Source: Diaporthe sp. PMI_573 | Taxonomy: Eukaryota; Ascomycota; Sordariomycetes; Diaporthales; Diaporthaceae | NCBI GenBank assembly: GCA_021399435.1 | Contig: JAJTUP010000006.1 | Coordinates: forward strand, 1,116,001 to 1,180,000 | DNA length: 64,000 nt | Reading direction: 5' to 3' | Shown: piece after piece, positions 1-13,308 of the stretch | How positions within the stretch are numbered: position 1 is the stretch's first letter | Layout: every line of letters starts with the position of its first letter | Made by a program: the position numbers and the translations under genes | The notes under the pieces: generated by a model | Told to the model about the DNA's origin: nothing | Database searches by the model: none | The model's input: only the letters and a program-made list of their open reading frames with translations

Positions 1-327
1 CTTAGTGGTTGGGTTCCAGGGACGGTGGCCCAGCATGCGCTTGTTGGGGCGAGCCTGCCACGCCTCCTCGAAGAGGTCATGGAAAGTCAGGCAGTGGGGC
101 TCGAGCCTCTCGAGCAGAGGGCCGTCGCGAAAGGCCCAGTTGCGGTAGACAGCAGTACGGTTCTCGCGCTCGGATCCGGGGATGGGCAGGCCATAGGGGG
201 AGCCTGGGGGAGGAGGCGTGGAGCACTTGGCAATGAGTGCCTTGACGTCAGGTTCGTAGCGCATGTTGGATGGTGTGCTGGGAGTTTCTGTGAACACGGC
301 GCGGTCAATGGGTCTGGTCTCTAGCAT
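1..327 (-). CDS. Long-chain fatty acid--CoA ligase, N-terminal 109 residues (cut by window edge)
   Basis: The first 109 codons of an AMP-forming acyl-CoA synthetase read leftward and run off the window with the frame still open. The call rests on the family-typical N-terminal block: a Pro-rich PPPPGSPYGLPIPGSERE stretch (about residues 38-55), then TAVYRNWAFRDG (57-68), a LTFHDLFEEA segment (80-89) and GHRPWNP (100-106). Fungal Faa1/Faa4-type enzymes carry these just before the AMP-binding domain, which lies outside the window. They activate long-chain fatty acids with ATP and CoA for lipid synthesis or beta-oxidation. The chosen ATG (325-327) is the first in frame; upstream the frame enters a GGGCAT repeat and contains no other ATG. 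A second in-frame Met at codon 22 (MRYEPDVK) is a possible alternative start. The exact paralogue cannot be assigned. Confidence 0.85.
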   Translation of the reverse strand, partial: MLETRPIDRAVFTETPSTPSNMRYEPDVKALIAKCSTPPPPGSPYGLPIPGSERENRTAVYRNWAFRDGPLLERLEPHCLTFHDLFEEAWQARPNKRMLGHRPWNPTTK

Positions 328-3055
328 TTCTGGGGCATGGGCATGGGCATGGGCATGGGTATGGGTATGGGCAGAAGTCACTGACAGGAAGGACCGGGCT
401 GTCGTTGTCAGTTGCAGACGTCGCGACGAGGAGACTTGAGGTGGGACCGCACCGAGAGGACCGAGCAGCGACTTGGGAGAAGAGGATGGGGCACGGGAAG
501 CCTGGAGGTGGTATGCGGTAAGGAGGAAGATGGCGACTTCGGTTGCAACAAGTACGAGAGAGGAAGAGTATTATTCGAGAGGAGTCTACCCCATCATGGT
601 CTGTCTATTGTGCTGTGTTGTCAAGGCGGCGGGTGTTGGTGGTAGCCAAGGGGCGGCAGATGACCAGGCTTAGTTTAGTGGGCTTCCCGAGAACCTCGGC
701 AACGATAACGTCCTATCGCTCGGTAAGTATAGCATTGGCGTCCTATTCGAGATTGGAAATGGCAGTCTACATTTATTTCCAGTGCATTGGTACCTGCTGC
801 CAATCTTGGTGGGCGGCGACCGGCCTAGAATGGCGGAATGAATACCTTGTTCTTGGACTGGCTGCTGGACCACCAAGATGAGCATCACAAGCCGGCGTTA
901 ACTAACGGTTTGGAGAGAGCTACCTGAGGACAACGTCCCTCGCCCAAGGTTGCAACGTCATTCTCCTGTCGGCTGTCGATCCACCCTGCAGCTGCACTGC
1001 AGAGAAAGCAAGCCTTACTTGGTCACTAACGTGATTCGTCAGATTCGTGGTGCATCTCAGATAGTGCTTCAATCACATGCTTTTCTTGCCTGCGAACCAT
1101 GGATACCTTCTCCTGTATAAACTACTTCTGTACAGTGGGCGCAGGCTGAGTACCTAGATCTTATGTATGGAGCTACTGGACAGTTACTAGATGTGCCATC
1201 ATCTGTCGACTAAAGCCGACGGCCAGACGTTCAATCGTTGCACCGTGCCTCCGGGTTCGTCAGATGTACCCGCGCATTGGTGCCGGTCTCGCCAGCCGGC
1301 CGCGCATCGGCGCCGAGGTGCACGGCGGCTCGACACTCAACACCTGGATGCGACATTTCTTCACCTGCGTCTCACCATTCCTGCTCCATGATGTCTATTA
1401 TTGAGAGAGGCTGTTCTAGAGCGTGGTAGCTTAAAGCACCAGCTAGAGCAAGCACCATCCTCAGCCTTGGGTTTGGAGTCCAGAACACAAGCATTCTGCG
1501 GTCCCACCATGACTCGACCCAAGCTTCTGGAGAATCACCCTGGACCAGACGACAGCTCCTTGGCCTCTTCTTGAACCTGAACCTTCTCCCCTTGTTGGGT
1601 CTTCGGCGGGCCAATTCACAATTCTCAACACACAGACACACATACCTACCCCAGCGTGCAGGACGACAAGTCATACACCCCGGGGCCGACCCCAGAGCAA
1701 GGTCTCGTCGTTGCCATGCACCGGCCGCTCTCGAGCACTTGGCCTCGAAGCGAACCGATTCAGTCGCCTTGGTCCACTTGGCGCTCGAGATCTCTCAGAC
1801 GCGCGACGACTCCGTCTTCCCGGACCACTCTGTCGTTAACGCCTTGGCACGGATGGCCTCGAGCACACCCGAAATATCTGGAAACAGAGGCCAGCGCCTT
1901 TCCCTGAGAGCCAAGCCTGCTGTCGCTGGACTCTGACCGTCCGGAGACTGCCAAGGCGTCGAAGAGCCTTGTCCTCAGAAACAGGACGCCCCAGCAAAAC
2001 ATGTTTCCTTGCCACTTGCCCTGCGCTTCTCCTTCCGATTCCATCTTTCCCTGTTTCAATCCCATGGTGCTGATCTCCCTAGCCGGCTGGGGGTCTATTT
2101 CTGTGTAGCTTGTTGGAGCTTGTACCGTACTATTGAGACTGCAAGGCCAGGTGGCCCCCGACCACGCCCTCTTCCCCATGGCAGGTCAATATCAAATGCG
2201 GCCGTGCTCATATTGCAGCACAGAAGTGTATAGTCACGGTGATCATGAGCTGGCCTAGAGAGCCACCACCTGCAGCAATACGCGCTTGCGAGTGCGGCGA
2301 GGCTGGCCCGTATCCGGTCTCCGGAACGCTCGCAGCACAATGATCACCCGTTGACGAGGCTTACTTTAAGCTTAGCAGACTGCACATGATTCCGAGCAAA
2401 TTCAATCAAACGCGAAGAGATGGGTCGAGTCACTAGGTCGCTCGTCCCATTCGCGCGATTCCAGCCCACTGGCTCCGTCCTAACCGCCGTCACCCACTGC
2501 CGGCGGTTACAGATGTACCTCCTTCGCGAGCGCGTGCCCACCACGGCTGCAGGTGCAGATTTATCTCCGCCGGGGGGCATTGATGCTAATCTAAAAGTAT
2601 AGCCTGAAGGGCCCAATGTGCGCCCCAAACCGAGCATGACATTGGACGGCTTCGTCGCACCCTGCTGTGCCAGGTCGTGGGTATGCCCCTGTCGTGCCGT
2701 GTTTCACATAGGCTTCAGGTTGGTACATCGAAGCGCACTTGTCTCCCGTACAGGCGAGGTTGACCCCGGACACATGCGCGTCCATGCCACAGTTGAGTGG
2801 CTTCGTTCTGCTATATACTCGCCCGATGCTTTTATTGTTCTGCACGCGCGCAGATTGCTCCCCCTTCATTAAGTCTCTCCGGGTTACTTTCTCATTTTCT
2901 GGGCCACCTCCCTATTTCTCCTTCTTTAAACCAGTGCACAGGCTGCCCATTATACCATACATTCCCTTTAGTTGCTCGACCCGCAAGACCGGAACTCCAC
3001 CAACAACACCAATATCCACCTAATTCGCAAAACCGACGACTTCACGACTTTCAAA
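328..3055. other. Intergenic region, acyl-CoA synthetase / MARVEL gene (divergent promoters)
   Basis: A 2.7-kb head-to-head region that must hold the leftward acyl-CoA synthetase promoter and the rightward MARVEL promoter. Open frames of up to about 140 codons occur on both strands, but none shows a recognisable domain or a splice structure. A TATA-like TATATACT lies near 2813-2820, about 240 nt upstream of the MARVEL start, and the last 150 nt before that start are pyrimidine-rich like a fungal leader. Nothing else is recognised. Confidence 0.6.
337..372. repeat. GGGCAT/GGGTAT hexanucleotide microsatellite
   Basis: About six near-perfect ATGGGC/ATGGGT units lie directly upstream of the acyl-CoA synthetase start codon, in its 5' leader on the minus strand. 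Read through in the gene's frame they give alternating His with Ala or Thr but no start codon. Confidence 0.8.
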
Positions 3056-3695
3056 ATGGGTTTCCCACTGATCCTCGCTCTCCGCGCCGTCCAAGGTGTC
3101 TTTGCTGTGGTCATTCTCGGCCTGACAGCATATGGTAAGCCTCCACGAAACGAGGATTGTCGTGGAACTGGGCCACCGAGATACATCTTGCTAACGGGAC
3201 GCAACAGTTGCCAACTGGTACAATGTCGACACCCTGACCTCGTCACCTTCTCAAGTCAACTTCTTGGTCTTCGTATCGCTCTTCTCCCTGCTCTCTGTTG
3301 CGTACCTGGAGGGTGTAACCAAGTTCAAGCCCCAGTGTGAGTGCCGTCGGCGCCCCAGGCCAAGATTCACAAGCTGACATCGTTCCCCAGTCTCCCACCC
3401 ATGGGCCGTTCTCGCCCTTGAGGTGACCAACGTGCTCTTCTACTTCGCCGGCTTCGTCGCCCTGGCCGTCTTCCTGACGCACCTGCTCTTCTGCCGCGGT
3501 GCCGTTTGTGGCTCCGCCCGCGCGGCCACCGTCTTCTCCTCATTCAACTTCCTGCTCTGGACCGCCACCGCCGCGCTCACCATCAAGGATGCGCTGAAGG
3601 GGGGGTTCGCGGGCCTCCGCATGGGCCGCGGTGCGGGGCAGGGAATGCCGATGCAGCAAAACGCCCAGATGAAGGAGGCCGCTATGGCCGCATAA
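3056..3695 (+). CDS. MARVEL-domain membrane protein
   Basis: Three exons (3056-3134, 3208-3336, 3391-3695) encode 170 residues. Introns are 73 and 54 nt with GTAAGC/CAG and GTGAGT/CAG ends; a CTAAC branch site lies in the first. Four hydrophobic helices are visible at about residues 4-27, 38-58, 72-98 and 118-138, with a short polar loop (NWYN) after helix 1 and a Gly/Met/Gln-rich cytosolic tail ending KEAAMAA. Length and topology match fungal MARVEL proteins, relatives of yeast Nce102, which sit in plasma membrane or vesicle membranes and organise membrane microdomains. The ATG follows a TTCAAA leader and is the first one compatible with helix 1. The family assignment rests on topology and sequence feel, not on a catalytic motif. 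Physiological role here is unknown. Confidence 0.85.
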
Positions 3696-5068
3696 ACGCC
3701 TTCTACGGCTCTGACGGCCGCGGGTCGTTGTTCGGATACGTCCCGGCCACGCCGCCTCACAAGACCGCGTCCCTCGAGGTGACGGTCAAGAAGCTCTCGT
3801 CATGGGACCACAGGCGGAGCACCCTCGCCAGCAGCGAGGAATGGGAGATCGCCACCTTTGTCGGGAGCGAGGAGGAGGTGATTGCGGGAAATGGATATGG
3901 GCGTCGTGATACCTGGTGAAGGGGAATTGTTAGATCGGTTGCGCCAGCTGTGCTGTGTTGGACCATTGACTTGGGAGGTATAGAAGCGATTTTAATGACT
4001 TGGGAATTCATGGTTGGAATCGGCGACGGGCTTGAATTAGCATCTTTACGTATTGCAATGACAGGCCTATGAACATGTCTACATATATACACACATATAT
4101 ATGAGACTCTCTCAATATCGCTTCCCTCCGCTTCGATGTTGTGTTGAGCGATCGGTTGTCATTGGAATTAGACAGACCGACTTACACAGGCGCGGTCCCG
4201 CAAAAACAGGCCCGCACCGTCTTTACCGACCAGGCCAGCGGCGTTGGCCTCGGTATAAGTCAGCCCACAGAGTAGGACAGACCACAATCTCGCGTGACCA
4301 TTCGCCGATGCGGCTCCTCTGCCATTGGGGGTGCCGTCGACCCACAATGCCACCGCAGATCCAAGGCTAATCGTCACAACGCCATATCCAGACTGTATGG
4401 CAGCTCCGAGTCTTGCGCAGGTAGATCCTGTAAAGCAGAACTCGTACAGGCACACACGTCTAGATTACAGTCGAGACACATGCAGAGATGCAGATGCATT
4501 AAAGGCGGCCGCCAGTGCGCGGTATGACTAAGATGCCTCCGACTTGGTCTCGCCCGCAGGAAATGGCATTGTCCATCTTCCTAACACACACGCACACACA
4601 GCGGCACGCCGCCGAGGAGAAGCAACCCGCGGCCATCGGCCGTCGGCCGGCTCGAGAGACCATTAGCACGCGGCTTTGGGGCAATCGGCAGTAGGGTCGG
4701 CGCCAACCCTTTTGGCAGCACTTCGACGTTGCTGGTCGAAATGACGTGCTCGGCTCCCCCACTTTCCAAGTCCGCGATTGGATGCGCGAAGGAGGCAAGT
4801 GAGGTACAAGTGCACGCTTCGAGGCAGATGGGCTTGAAGGTCACAGGCGATCAACTTGGGGACAGGAGATGGGGAGCCGGAGCTGAATGGTTTATAGATA
4901 GTCTGGGTGCCGCGCTGGTGATCAATTGACGTTCCATTGACTCTCACTCACTGCCTGTGCTGCTGAACCAACCACCAAGTCGGAACTTTGCACCCAACCT
5001 TAACTTTGTTGCATGCTGTGACGCTTATAACTAGGTGCATACGACACTCGGTTACACCCAGGGCCACG
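3696..5068. other. Intergenic region, MARVEL gene to sulfhydrylase
   Basis: About 1.4 kb holding the MARVEL 3' UTR and the sulfhydrylase promoter. It includes an alternating TA/CA stretch (about 4079-4100) and a short CA run near 4582-4600. Small open frames on both strands show no family signature. I looked for a palindromic ATGRYRYCAT-type sulfur regulator site upstream of the sulfhydrylase and did not see a clean one. Confidence 0.6.
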
Positions 5069-6789
<1,721 letters not shown>

Positions 6790-8202
6790 TTCATTACAAA
6801 GTTCCGCCCTAGCCAACGTAGCCAGCAGCAAGTTGTTCTATTCGAATTCAAAATTGAATGAAATTAATGCACATTTTCAGCCTGATCGTATCGTTGCAAC
6901 ACATACATTCAGGGCGTAGACCCGGGTTCCTGTATCATGCGGATAGGCTCGGGGGCTAAACGGGAACGGCATCCGTGCTTCACATTATCTTGGTCTGATT
7001 TTACGAATTCCGAATCCAGACTCACCGAAGCATCAAAAGGCTACCGATTTGATCCCATGTTGATGACTTCGCCAACTCGTTCACAACACTTCTTCTCGTC
7101 TTTCTCTGTGATTGCAGAGCTGCAGGTACTGTGAGTACTCCAGTATGCCATAGCATCTGAGCACTTGCACTCGCATTCTTCCTGGGCGCAGCTACCCGCC
7201 ATGAGAAAGGCGTCAAAAGCATTGGGGTGTAAAGCATTCTACAGCTCAGAATCGGCCATTGTTGAGACTTCGGCTATCGCACAAGAAATACCGTGGTTTT
7301 TTGGTCTCCCGGAAGCTTTGCAGTTCCACTGCTGCCCGAGCACCTGGGCTATGTCAGTCATCATTGGTCTCGACCATTGTAATTATAGCGCAGCCAGTCT
7401 GTATCGTACTAACCGAATCCTACGTGGAAGAGACAAGACCCTGAAACTGGGCCGCAATCCTGCAGCGGTGACAGGGTCGGCCGGCCGCGTCACCCCTCAA
7501 GGAGTAAGACGTGCAGGCGTATGTAGTCTCCGGTAATAGACATATTACACGCTGCGGCCATGTTCAATTTCGACCTGACGAAGTAAGCTCTCAGCCCGTG
7601 AGGCGGCCTCAACAGTCACGCACAATCGGCGTGCAGGATGACGCCAAGGCCGCCACCATCGTTCAGACCATGTGCCCCATTGATCCCACACATACAAAAT
7701 GCTTCGCAATATGTTATGACGGCCGTTTTGTTCGCAATCAAGACTCGAAGTGGGAACTCTGATTGGCCCCGAAGCTCACCCCCGTCCAGTGCAACGGCCT
7801 TTCCCCCGCCGACCTGGAGAAAGGCTGACCTCTTTCCTCCATAGACTATGTATAGAACGAATAGATATGGGGTCCTGATGTACTGGACGCAAAATATTGG
7901 GTCTTACGGCCTGAGTTTCCAGACGGCCTGGGTCTGACGAGGCTCGGCCGCCAGACCTCCTGACACTTTGGGCTTTAAACTTTGGATCTTCCTGTTGATT
8001 CAAGAAGGGTGGCTCAAGATGAGAGGACTTAAGGACTCGGTGCGCCGTGATTTAGAGGAGCTTTCACCTGTCTGTCCACAAGTCATTAGTTTATTGCATT
8101 GCAACCCATCCTCTCCATAATACCATTATCTTTTGTGTAAAAGTTCCACCAGTTCAACTCGATCACCGTCCGCATTCCCAGAAAACATCGACAGGTCTTG
8201 AA
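6790..8202. other. Intergenic region, sulfhydrylase to adenosine deaminase
   Basis: About 1.4 kb between two rightward genes: the sulfhydrylase 3' UTR followed by the deaminase promoter. No open frame has a recognisable domain and no RNA gene is seen. The last 100 nt are AT-richer (CATAATACCATTATC near 8117-8131). Confidence 0.6.
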
Positions 8203-10474
8203 ATGCCGAGTAAAATTGAAAGCCCTCAGTTCCTTCAACTGGAGAAAGATCTCGATAAGAAGATCGGAGACTGGAAAGAAAAGGACAAAAATGTTTACGC
8301 CATGGATAAGAAAAGGTATGGCGGCAGGTATCTGGACAACAAGGAGGTAAGCATTTCCACTTCGACACATAGGAGAAAACCCGAGAGCACCCCAGTTAAC
8401 AGAATGCGTTGTAGACCATTCAGAAAACCAAGTTGTACAGGCTTGCTGCTAAAGCGCCAAAGGGAGGACATCTGCACATCCACTTCAACTCTTGCTTGGG
8501 GCCTGATGTCCTCCTCAAGATAGCCACGGAAAAGGAGGTGACCAACATGATGTACATCTCGACTGATATCCAAGGTCGCCTGACAGCGGACAAACTCAAG
8601 ACTGCCAGAATCAAGTTCCACTTCATGACCTCTTGGAAGAATCCCAAAAGCGTCTTTGAAGAGGGCTACAAGGGCCGGACTGACGCAAACGAAAGGCCCC
8701 CACCAGGCACATTTGACAGGATGCTGTTCAGCAAATTCCGCCAAGAGTTTGAATCGAAATTTCCTGGGATCAAAGTGATGGAGTGGCTGCAGGAAAAGCT
8801 GGTCTTCTCCTCCAACGACGTCAAGTATAATGTGGGGGGCGACGAGGCTTCCGAGGCGTAAGTCCAGTGCTTTGGAAATTTGTTTCACTCCACTGGCAAC
8901 TAATATATAACTCGTTACAGGCAATGGAATATCTTTGACACCAGAACGCAGATGATGGCCGGGCTGTTCAATTACGAACACGCTTATCGCAAATACACCA
9001 GGCTGCTGCTCGACTCGTTTCAAGCTCAGAACATCCAGTACGCCGAGATTCGGCCGAATTTTATGGAAAAGAATCAGGTCATTACCATGCATTTCGTCCC
9101 TTACCATCGCTTGAAGGTTTCCTAACTAGTCCGCCATAGGTTTACAAGCATGACAAGCCAGATGAAACGATGAACAATTTTGGGATCATGGATTGTATTA
9201 TTGACGAGTATACGAAGTGGAAGACGAAGAACCCCAATTCAAGTTTCGGTGGCTTGAAGGTGATCTACTGCACGCCTCGTGCCTTCAACAATAAGGCTAT
9301 GCAGTTCGCGCTGGATGAATGTCTCAAGATGAAGAAAGACAGTAGGTATAGCAGATACATCGCCGGTAAGTACGCACCTGGGTGTCTGGGATACCTTCAC
9401 TATCGCTCACTGTACGGAACCATGACAGGCTTCGACATTATCGGCCGGGAGGACAAACCGAATTGGCTATCATTCTTCAAGGAACAGCTCCAGGCCTTCC
9501 AGAACTCATGCAAGAGGGAGGGAATCAACTGCCCTTTTCTATTCCACGCTGGAGAAAGCCACAAAGACCCCCATGGAAACCTCAAGGTGGCTCTGGAGCT
9601 AAACGCGAAACGTATCGCCCACGGCTACGCCATACCTAACAATGGCGCCGTGTTGAAAGAGTGCGAGACACGCGGAAACGCCAAAAAGCTATGCGTTGAG
9701 TGTTGCCCGATCTCAAACGAGATCCTCGGCCTCCACCCTTACGTCAAAGACGCGGTGGTGTACACGCTTATGGACAAGAACATCCCGTGTGCGCTTGCCA
9801 GCGACAATCCGACGCTGTTCAGGTACGTCTCGAATATCCCCTGCCCCGACTCGAGGACCATTGCTCACATGCATTGCAGCTCCATGCTCTCCCACGACTT
9901 CTACCAGTTCATGGTTGGCAAGAGGAACTTCAAAATTCAAGACTGGAGGCAGCTGATGGAGGATTCCCTGAAGCACGCCGTCTGGAATGATGACCAGGAG
10001 CGCAGCCGCGTCGTTGGAATTTGGGAAAACAATTATTTCAAGTTCGTCAACGGTGCGCTCTCCGACCCAGACTTTTTAAAGCCGCCTCAGGCAGCTGGAA
10101 GCGCCATCTCCAAGAGGATCCCTTCATCGCAGGGAGCGACCCATGGAGTGTCTCCTGTGAAGCCGACAACGAAGCCGACTCAAAATCAAAATGCAGCTAG
10201 AGCAGCGCCAGAAACGGCGCATGCCCCGACATCGAGACAGGCCAATGATAGCGCACATCCGGGGAAGTCCAGCAGTACCACAACCACTACCACGGGGGCG
10301 TCAAGAGGCCTGGCACGTCCAGTGGGTACCCAGACTCCGAGACAGGGCAGTGGTAGCACTACCGCGAACACGTCGAAAGTTGCGACAAGTAGCGCCCGCC
10401 CCTCTGCCAGCACGTCAACAACACACATGGGTAAGCCTACCGCAGGACAGCCACGGAGGGTTCAAGGGACTTGA
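8203..10474 (+). CDS. ADGF/CECR1-type adenosine deaminase family protein with Ser/Thr-rich tail
   Basis: Six exons (8203-8346, 8415-8857, 8921-9077, 9140-9365, 9429-9822, 9880-10474) encode 652 residues. Zinc and catalytic residues of the adenosine deaminase family are all present: H69 and H71 in GGHLHIHF, H363 and E366 in HAGES, H388 in RIAHGYA, and D449 in ASDNP. The first-half architecture resembles the adenosine-deaminase-related growth factor group, whose members hydrolyse adenosine to inosine. Those are normally secreted; this protein starts MPSKIESPQF and has no signal peptide, so it is probably intracellular. Residues from about 530 onward form a low-complexity Ser/Thr/Pro/Gln tail. 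Introns 4 and 5 (63 and 57 nt) are multiples of three without stops, so unspliced readings stay open, but splicing restores the family sequence (IAGFDIIG; NPTLFSSMLSHDFY). Substrate specificity is inferred. Confidence 0.9.
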
Positions 10475-11721
10475 ACGCATTCTCCATGTAACACCAGTGA
10501 GAATTGGTCAATACAGACAGCTTTTGTGTATTTTCTGGTATCTAGTGGCCATAAGGTCGGATTGCGAGAGTGCTTAGGTCTTGAAATGGGAGTTGATGTA
10601 CTTGTGAAAGTCAACTTGTAAGCTGGACAGAAGTTGTGAGGCGTCTTTTGCAGAATTCGCGACCTGACCAAATCCCATCCAACAGTATTATTTGCACGGT
10701 AACTTGCAAACTCGTTCTGCTCCTATCTATGGCGGCACTCGAACGGCTCTTAGCTTCGTCAGGGCCGAACCTATTCTGATTATCATGAATTATGTTAAAA
10801 TTGGATCCGATAGAAGACTCGCGGATCAATCACTGGTCCCTTGACTGCGATAATGTTTTAATTCTACATATCTGAGCCTGCTGGGGCCGACCCCAACCCC
10901 ATTGTTGCCTTGCGCCGTTAGAGGCCGAAGCATGAGTTCAAGACGGGCAGTTTTTGAAGCAGAAGAAACTGCCTGATCCATCGCCGGATGTTACATCCAC
11001 GTACAACATGGTGTTAGTGAGGAACGAGACAGACCAGAAGCCGCCATGCATACGATCCAGCGCCTGTTCAATTAGATGCTGCATGCCATCCCTCATCAAG
11101 TAGTAGCTTTTCGGGCTCCCATTCCCGCGCAGTGTCAAGTCTGCCTTGATCAAATGATAATATGGTAATTACCGACGACTTGTCTTTGCTGCGCTAAATA
11201 CTGAGATTAAGGAATTTAAGCTGAGGCGACTGCCTCCGTAGCGGAAATTATACGATACCATAGCCCCTACTATAAAAATACTTCAGCCTACATATGTACT
11301 TGTGATATAGTGTCAACAGCGTTACCTGGGTAAGCTGAAATGCAGTGGCCAACCAGAGTAACCGCTCAGGCCCAGCCTGCCGCATCCAAGCTCCTGAGAC
11401 GGTCCTCACGTTTTATGGCAAAGAGGGCATAAGTTGACAGTGAAGAACTTTTGATTTACAACTACGGTTGCCTCGAAGAAAGGAAGAGGTAGTGAAGCTA
11501 CGAACTGGCCTGGAAGTGGTTTTGGAGGCCAGTTGGGCTGGATAAGATAAGCTATGGGTCCCGCGGGCGTTCAGCCCCACGGCCCTGACAGCTCCGAGCT
11601 TGGCAACGTCGTCTCAACAAGCGGCATGTCCACAGCTACACAGCAAAGTCGGCCGACCGACCTGCATATCTAGATATCTCACGCTCGACGACCTGCCCAG
11701 GCGCACACAAAACGGCCCAAG
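10475..11721. other. Intergenic region, deaminase to EMC7
   Basis: About 1.25 kb between two rightward genes. The central part (roughly 10.7-11.35 kb) is visibly more AT-rich than its surroundings, with several short A/T runs (for example near 10785-10800 and 11270-11280), but no transposon gene, terminal repeat or RNA gene is recognisable. The last 100 nt are the EMC7 leader. Confidence 0.55.
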
Positions 11722-12609
11722 ATGCGCAACGATCTCTTCTCCCCACTGGCCCTCTCCTTCCTGTCCGTAGCGGCCGCGGCCACGACGATGACCATCAACC
11801 TCGTCATCCCCCCGACGCATACGCTCCCGAACCCGCGCTCCCTCCCGCCCCAGACACACGCGACGCTCTCGTCCTTCCACTTCGACGCCTCGGCCTACCT
11901 GTCCCCCGCCAACACCTTCGCGTTCCACAACGTCTCCGAGGGCAGCTACCTGCTCGACGTGCACAGCCCCAGCCACGCCTTTGCCCCGCTGAGGGTCGAC
12001 ATCCTCCCCGTGGTGTCGGGCGCGGGGCAGACCGAGAAGGAGGAGAGGACGGCGAAGCTCAAGGTCGCCGCCTGGGAGACGTACAGGGGCAACGACTGGA
12101 ACAACAAGGGCGAGGCCGCCGTCGTCACCAACAGCGGCGTGCTGGAGGTCAAGGTGCTGGGGCCCAAGAACTTCTACATGGAGAGGAGCTCATGTAAGTG
12201 GTCACGAGGCTCTCGGATCTCGCAGTCGCGGGTGCTAACGCAACTCTACCAGTCAACGTCCTGAGCATCCTCAAGAACCCCATGATCCTGCTGGGCCTTG
12301 TCAGCATGGGCATATTCTTCGGCATGCCGTATCTGGTTGACAACAGTAAGTCTCTTCACCGGTCTTGTGTTCAGCAAAAAGGAGCCTGTCATGTTTGCGG
12401 CACTAACGCAACGACCAACAGTGGACCCGGAAATGAAAAAGGAGTGGGAAGAGAGCCAAAAGAGCAACCCCATGAACAGCCTCATGGGCGGTCAGCAAGG
12501 GGCACAGAACCCTATGGGCAACTTTGACATGGCCGCGTTCCTGGCTGGATCCTCAAAGGACAACAACGGCAATGGAGGGTCCCGGAACCAGAAAGGTGCC
12601 AAGAAGTGA
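11722..12609 (+). CDS. EMC7: ER membrane protein complex subunit 7
   Basis: Three exons (11722-12193, 12253-12345, 12422-12609) give 250 residues. A signal peptide (about residues 1-20, hydrophobic core LALSFLSVAAAA) is followed by a luminal beta-sandwich domain of the EMC7/Sop4 type with the recurrent NVSEGSYLLDVHSPSHAFAP element and a V-GPKNFYMERSS end, then one membrane helix at about 163-185 (ILLGLVSMGIFFGMPYLV) and a cytosolic tail starting MDPEMKKEWEE and rich in Asn, Gly, Gln and Met. This order is the EMC7 hallmark. The EMC inserts tail-anchored and multipass proteins into the ER membrane. Introns of 59 and 76 nt use GTAAGT donors. The gene is convergent with the Sur7-type gene downstream. 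Confidence 0.93.
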
Positions 12610-13308
12610 TGTCGTCCCTACATCCAGGGTCGTCCACTTTGTATGATCGAAGTTCACATGAACAGATGACGAGAGGGAGCATTGTAACTGATACGTCTAG
12701 ATTAGGGCGCACCAAGCATTGAAGGCTGCGCCCGACGGAGGAAACCGCACCGTGCTTGTGTTTTCAGCGCATCTACAGTCTGGCCAGCAGGTCAGGGAAA
12801 GCAATGCGAATCCATAGACCATACGCCGTTGCGTGCTACGATACCTCATGAAGATCTGTTCGGTTTTGTGACGTTTCATGTTTGATGGAAGACTGCTCAC
12901 ACAGCACAGATGATGGTGGATTCCGCATTTCACAACAACCCTTCGAATGGTGTGGACGGGATGCAAGCTCTGCACCTTCTCTCTGTTAATGATGATATCC
13001 AAGACCTGCTCATGAGGAAGCCAAAACTCCCCGTCATTTCCGCGATTCCACCACTCTGCTTGAATTGCAGACGAATCATCAATTGTCTCCAGACCAGCGT
13101 GGCCAGTCAATCACGCAGTCTTCACGCAGCATTAGGCAATGTCCTCAGCGGGTCAAATTGTGCTGGGCAGCAGGGTTTCCCATGGCCCGACGCTTGGGAG
13201 ACTCCCTTCGTCTCGTGCTCATTGGCAGCTGGGATCGATCTCATAGCAGTAAATCAGCAACTCAAGGCACACGGGTGCTAAAAGCCGGGATTCAGAGTCG
13301 AACCCGGA
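12610..13308. other. Convergent intergenic region, EMC7 / Sur7-type gene
   Basis: A 0.7-kb tail-to-tail region that should hold two 3' UTRs. A CCGGG/CCCGG inverted repeat with a 13-nt loop lies just outside the Sur7-type stop codon (about 13285-13307) and resembles a tRNA T-arm by chance. No gene is seen. Confidence 0.6.

Noticed and set aside
4168..4455. 95-codon minus-strand frame with a hydrophobic segment
   Set aside because: No signal-peptide or family pattern and no upstream promoter cue; it fits chance.
10700..11350. AT-rich patch as a RIP-mutated transposon
   Set aside because: No terminal repeats, no degenerate reverse transcriptase or transposase frame, and the patch is short.
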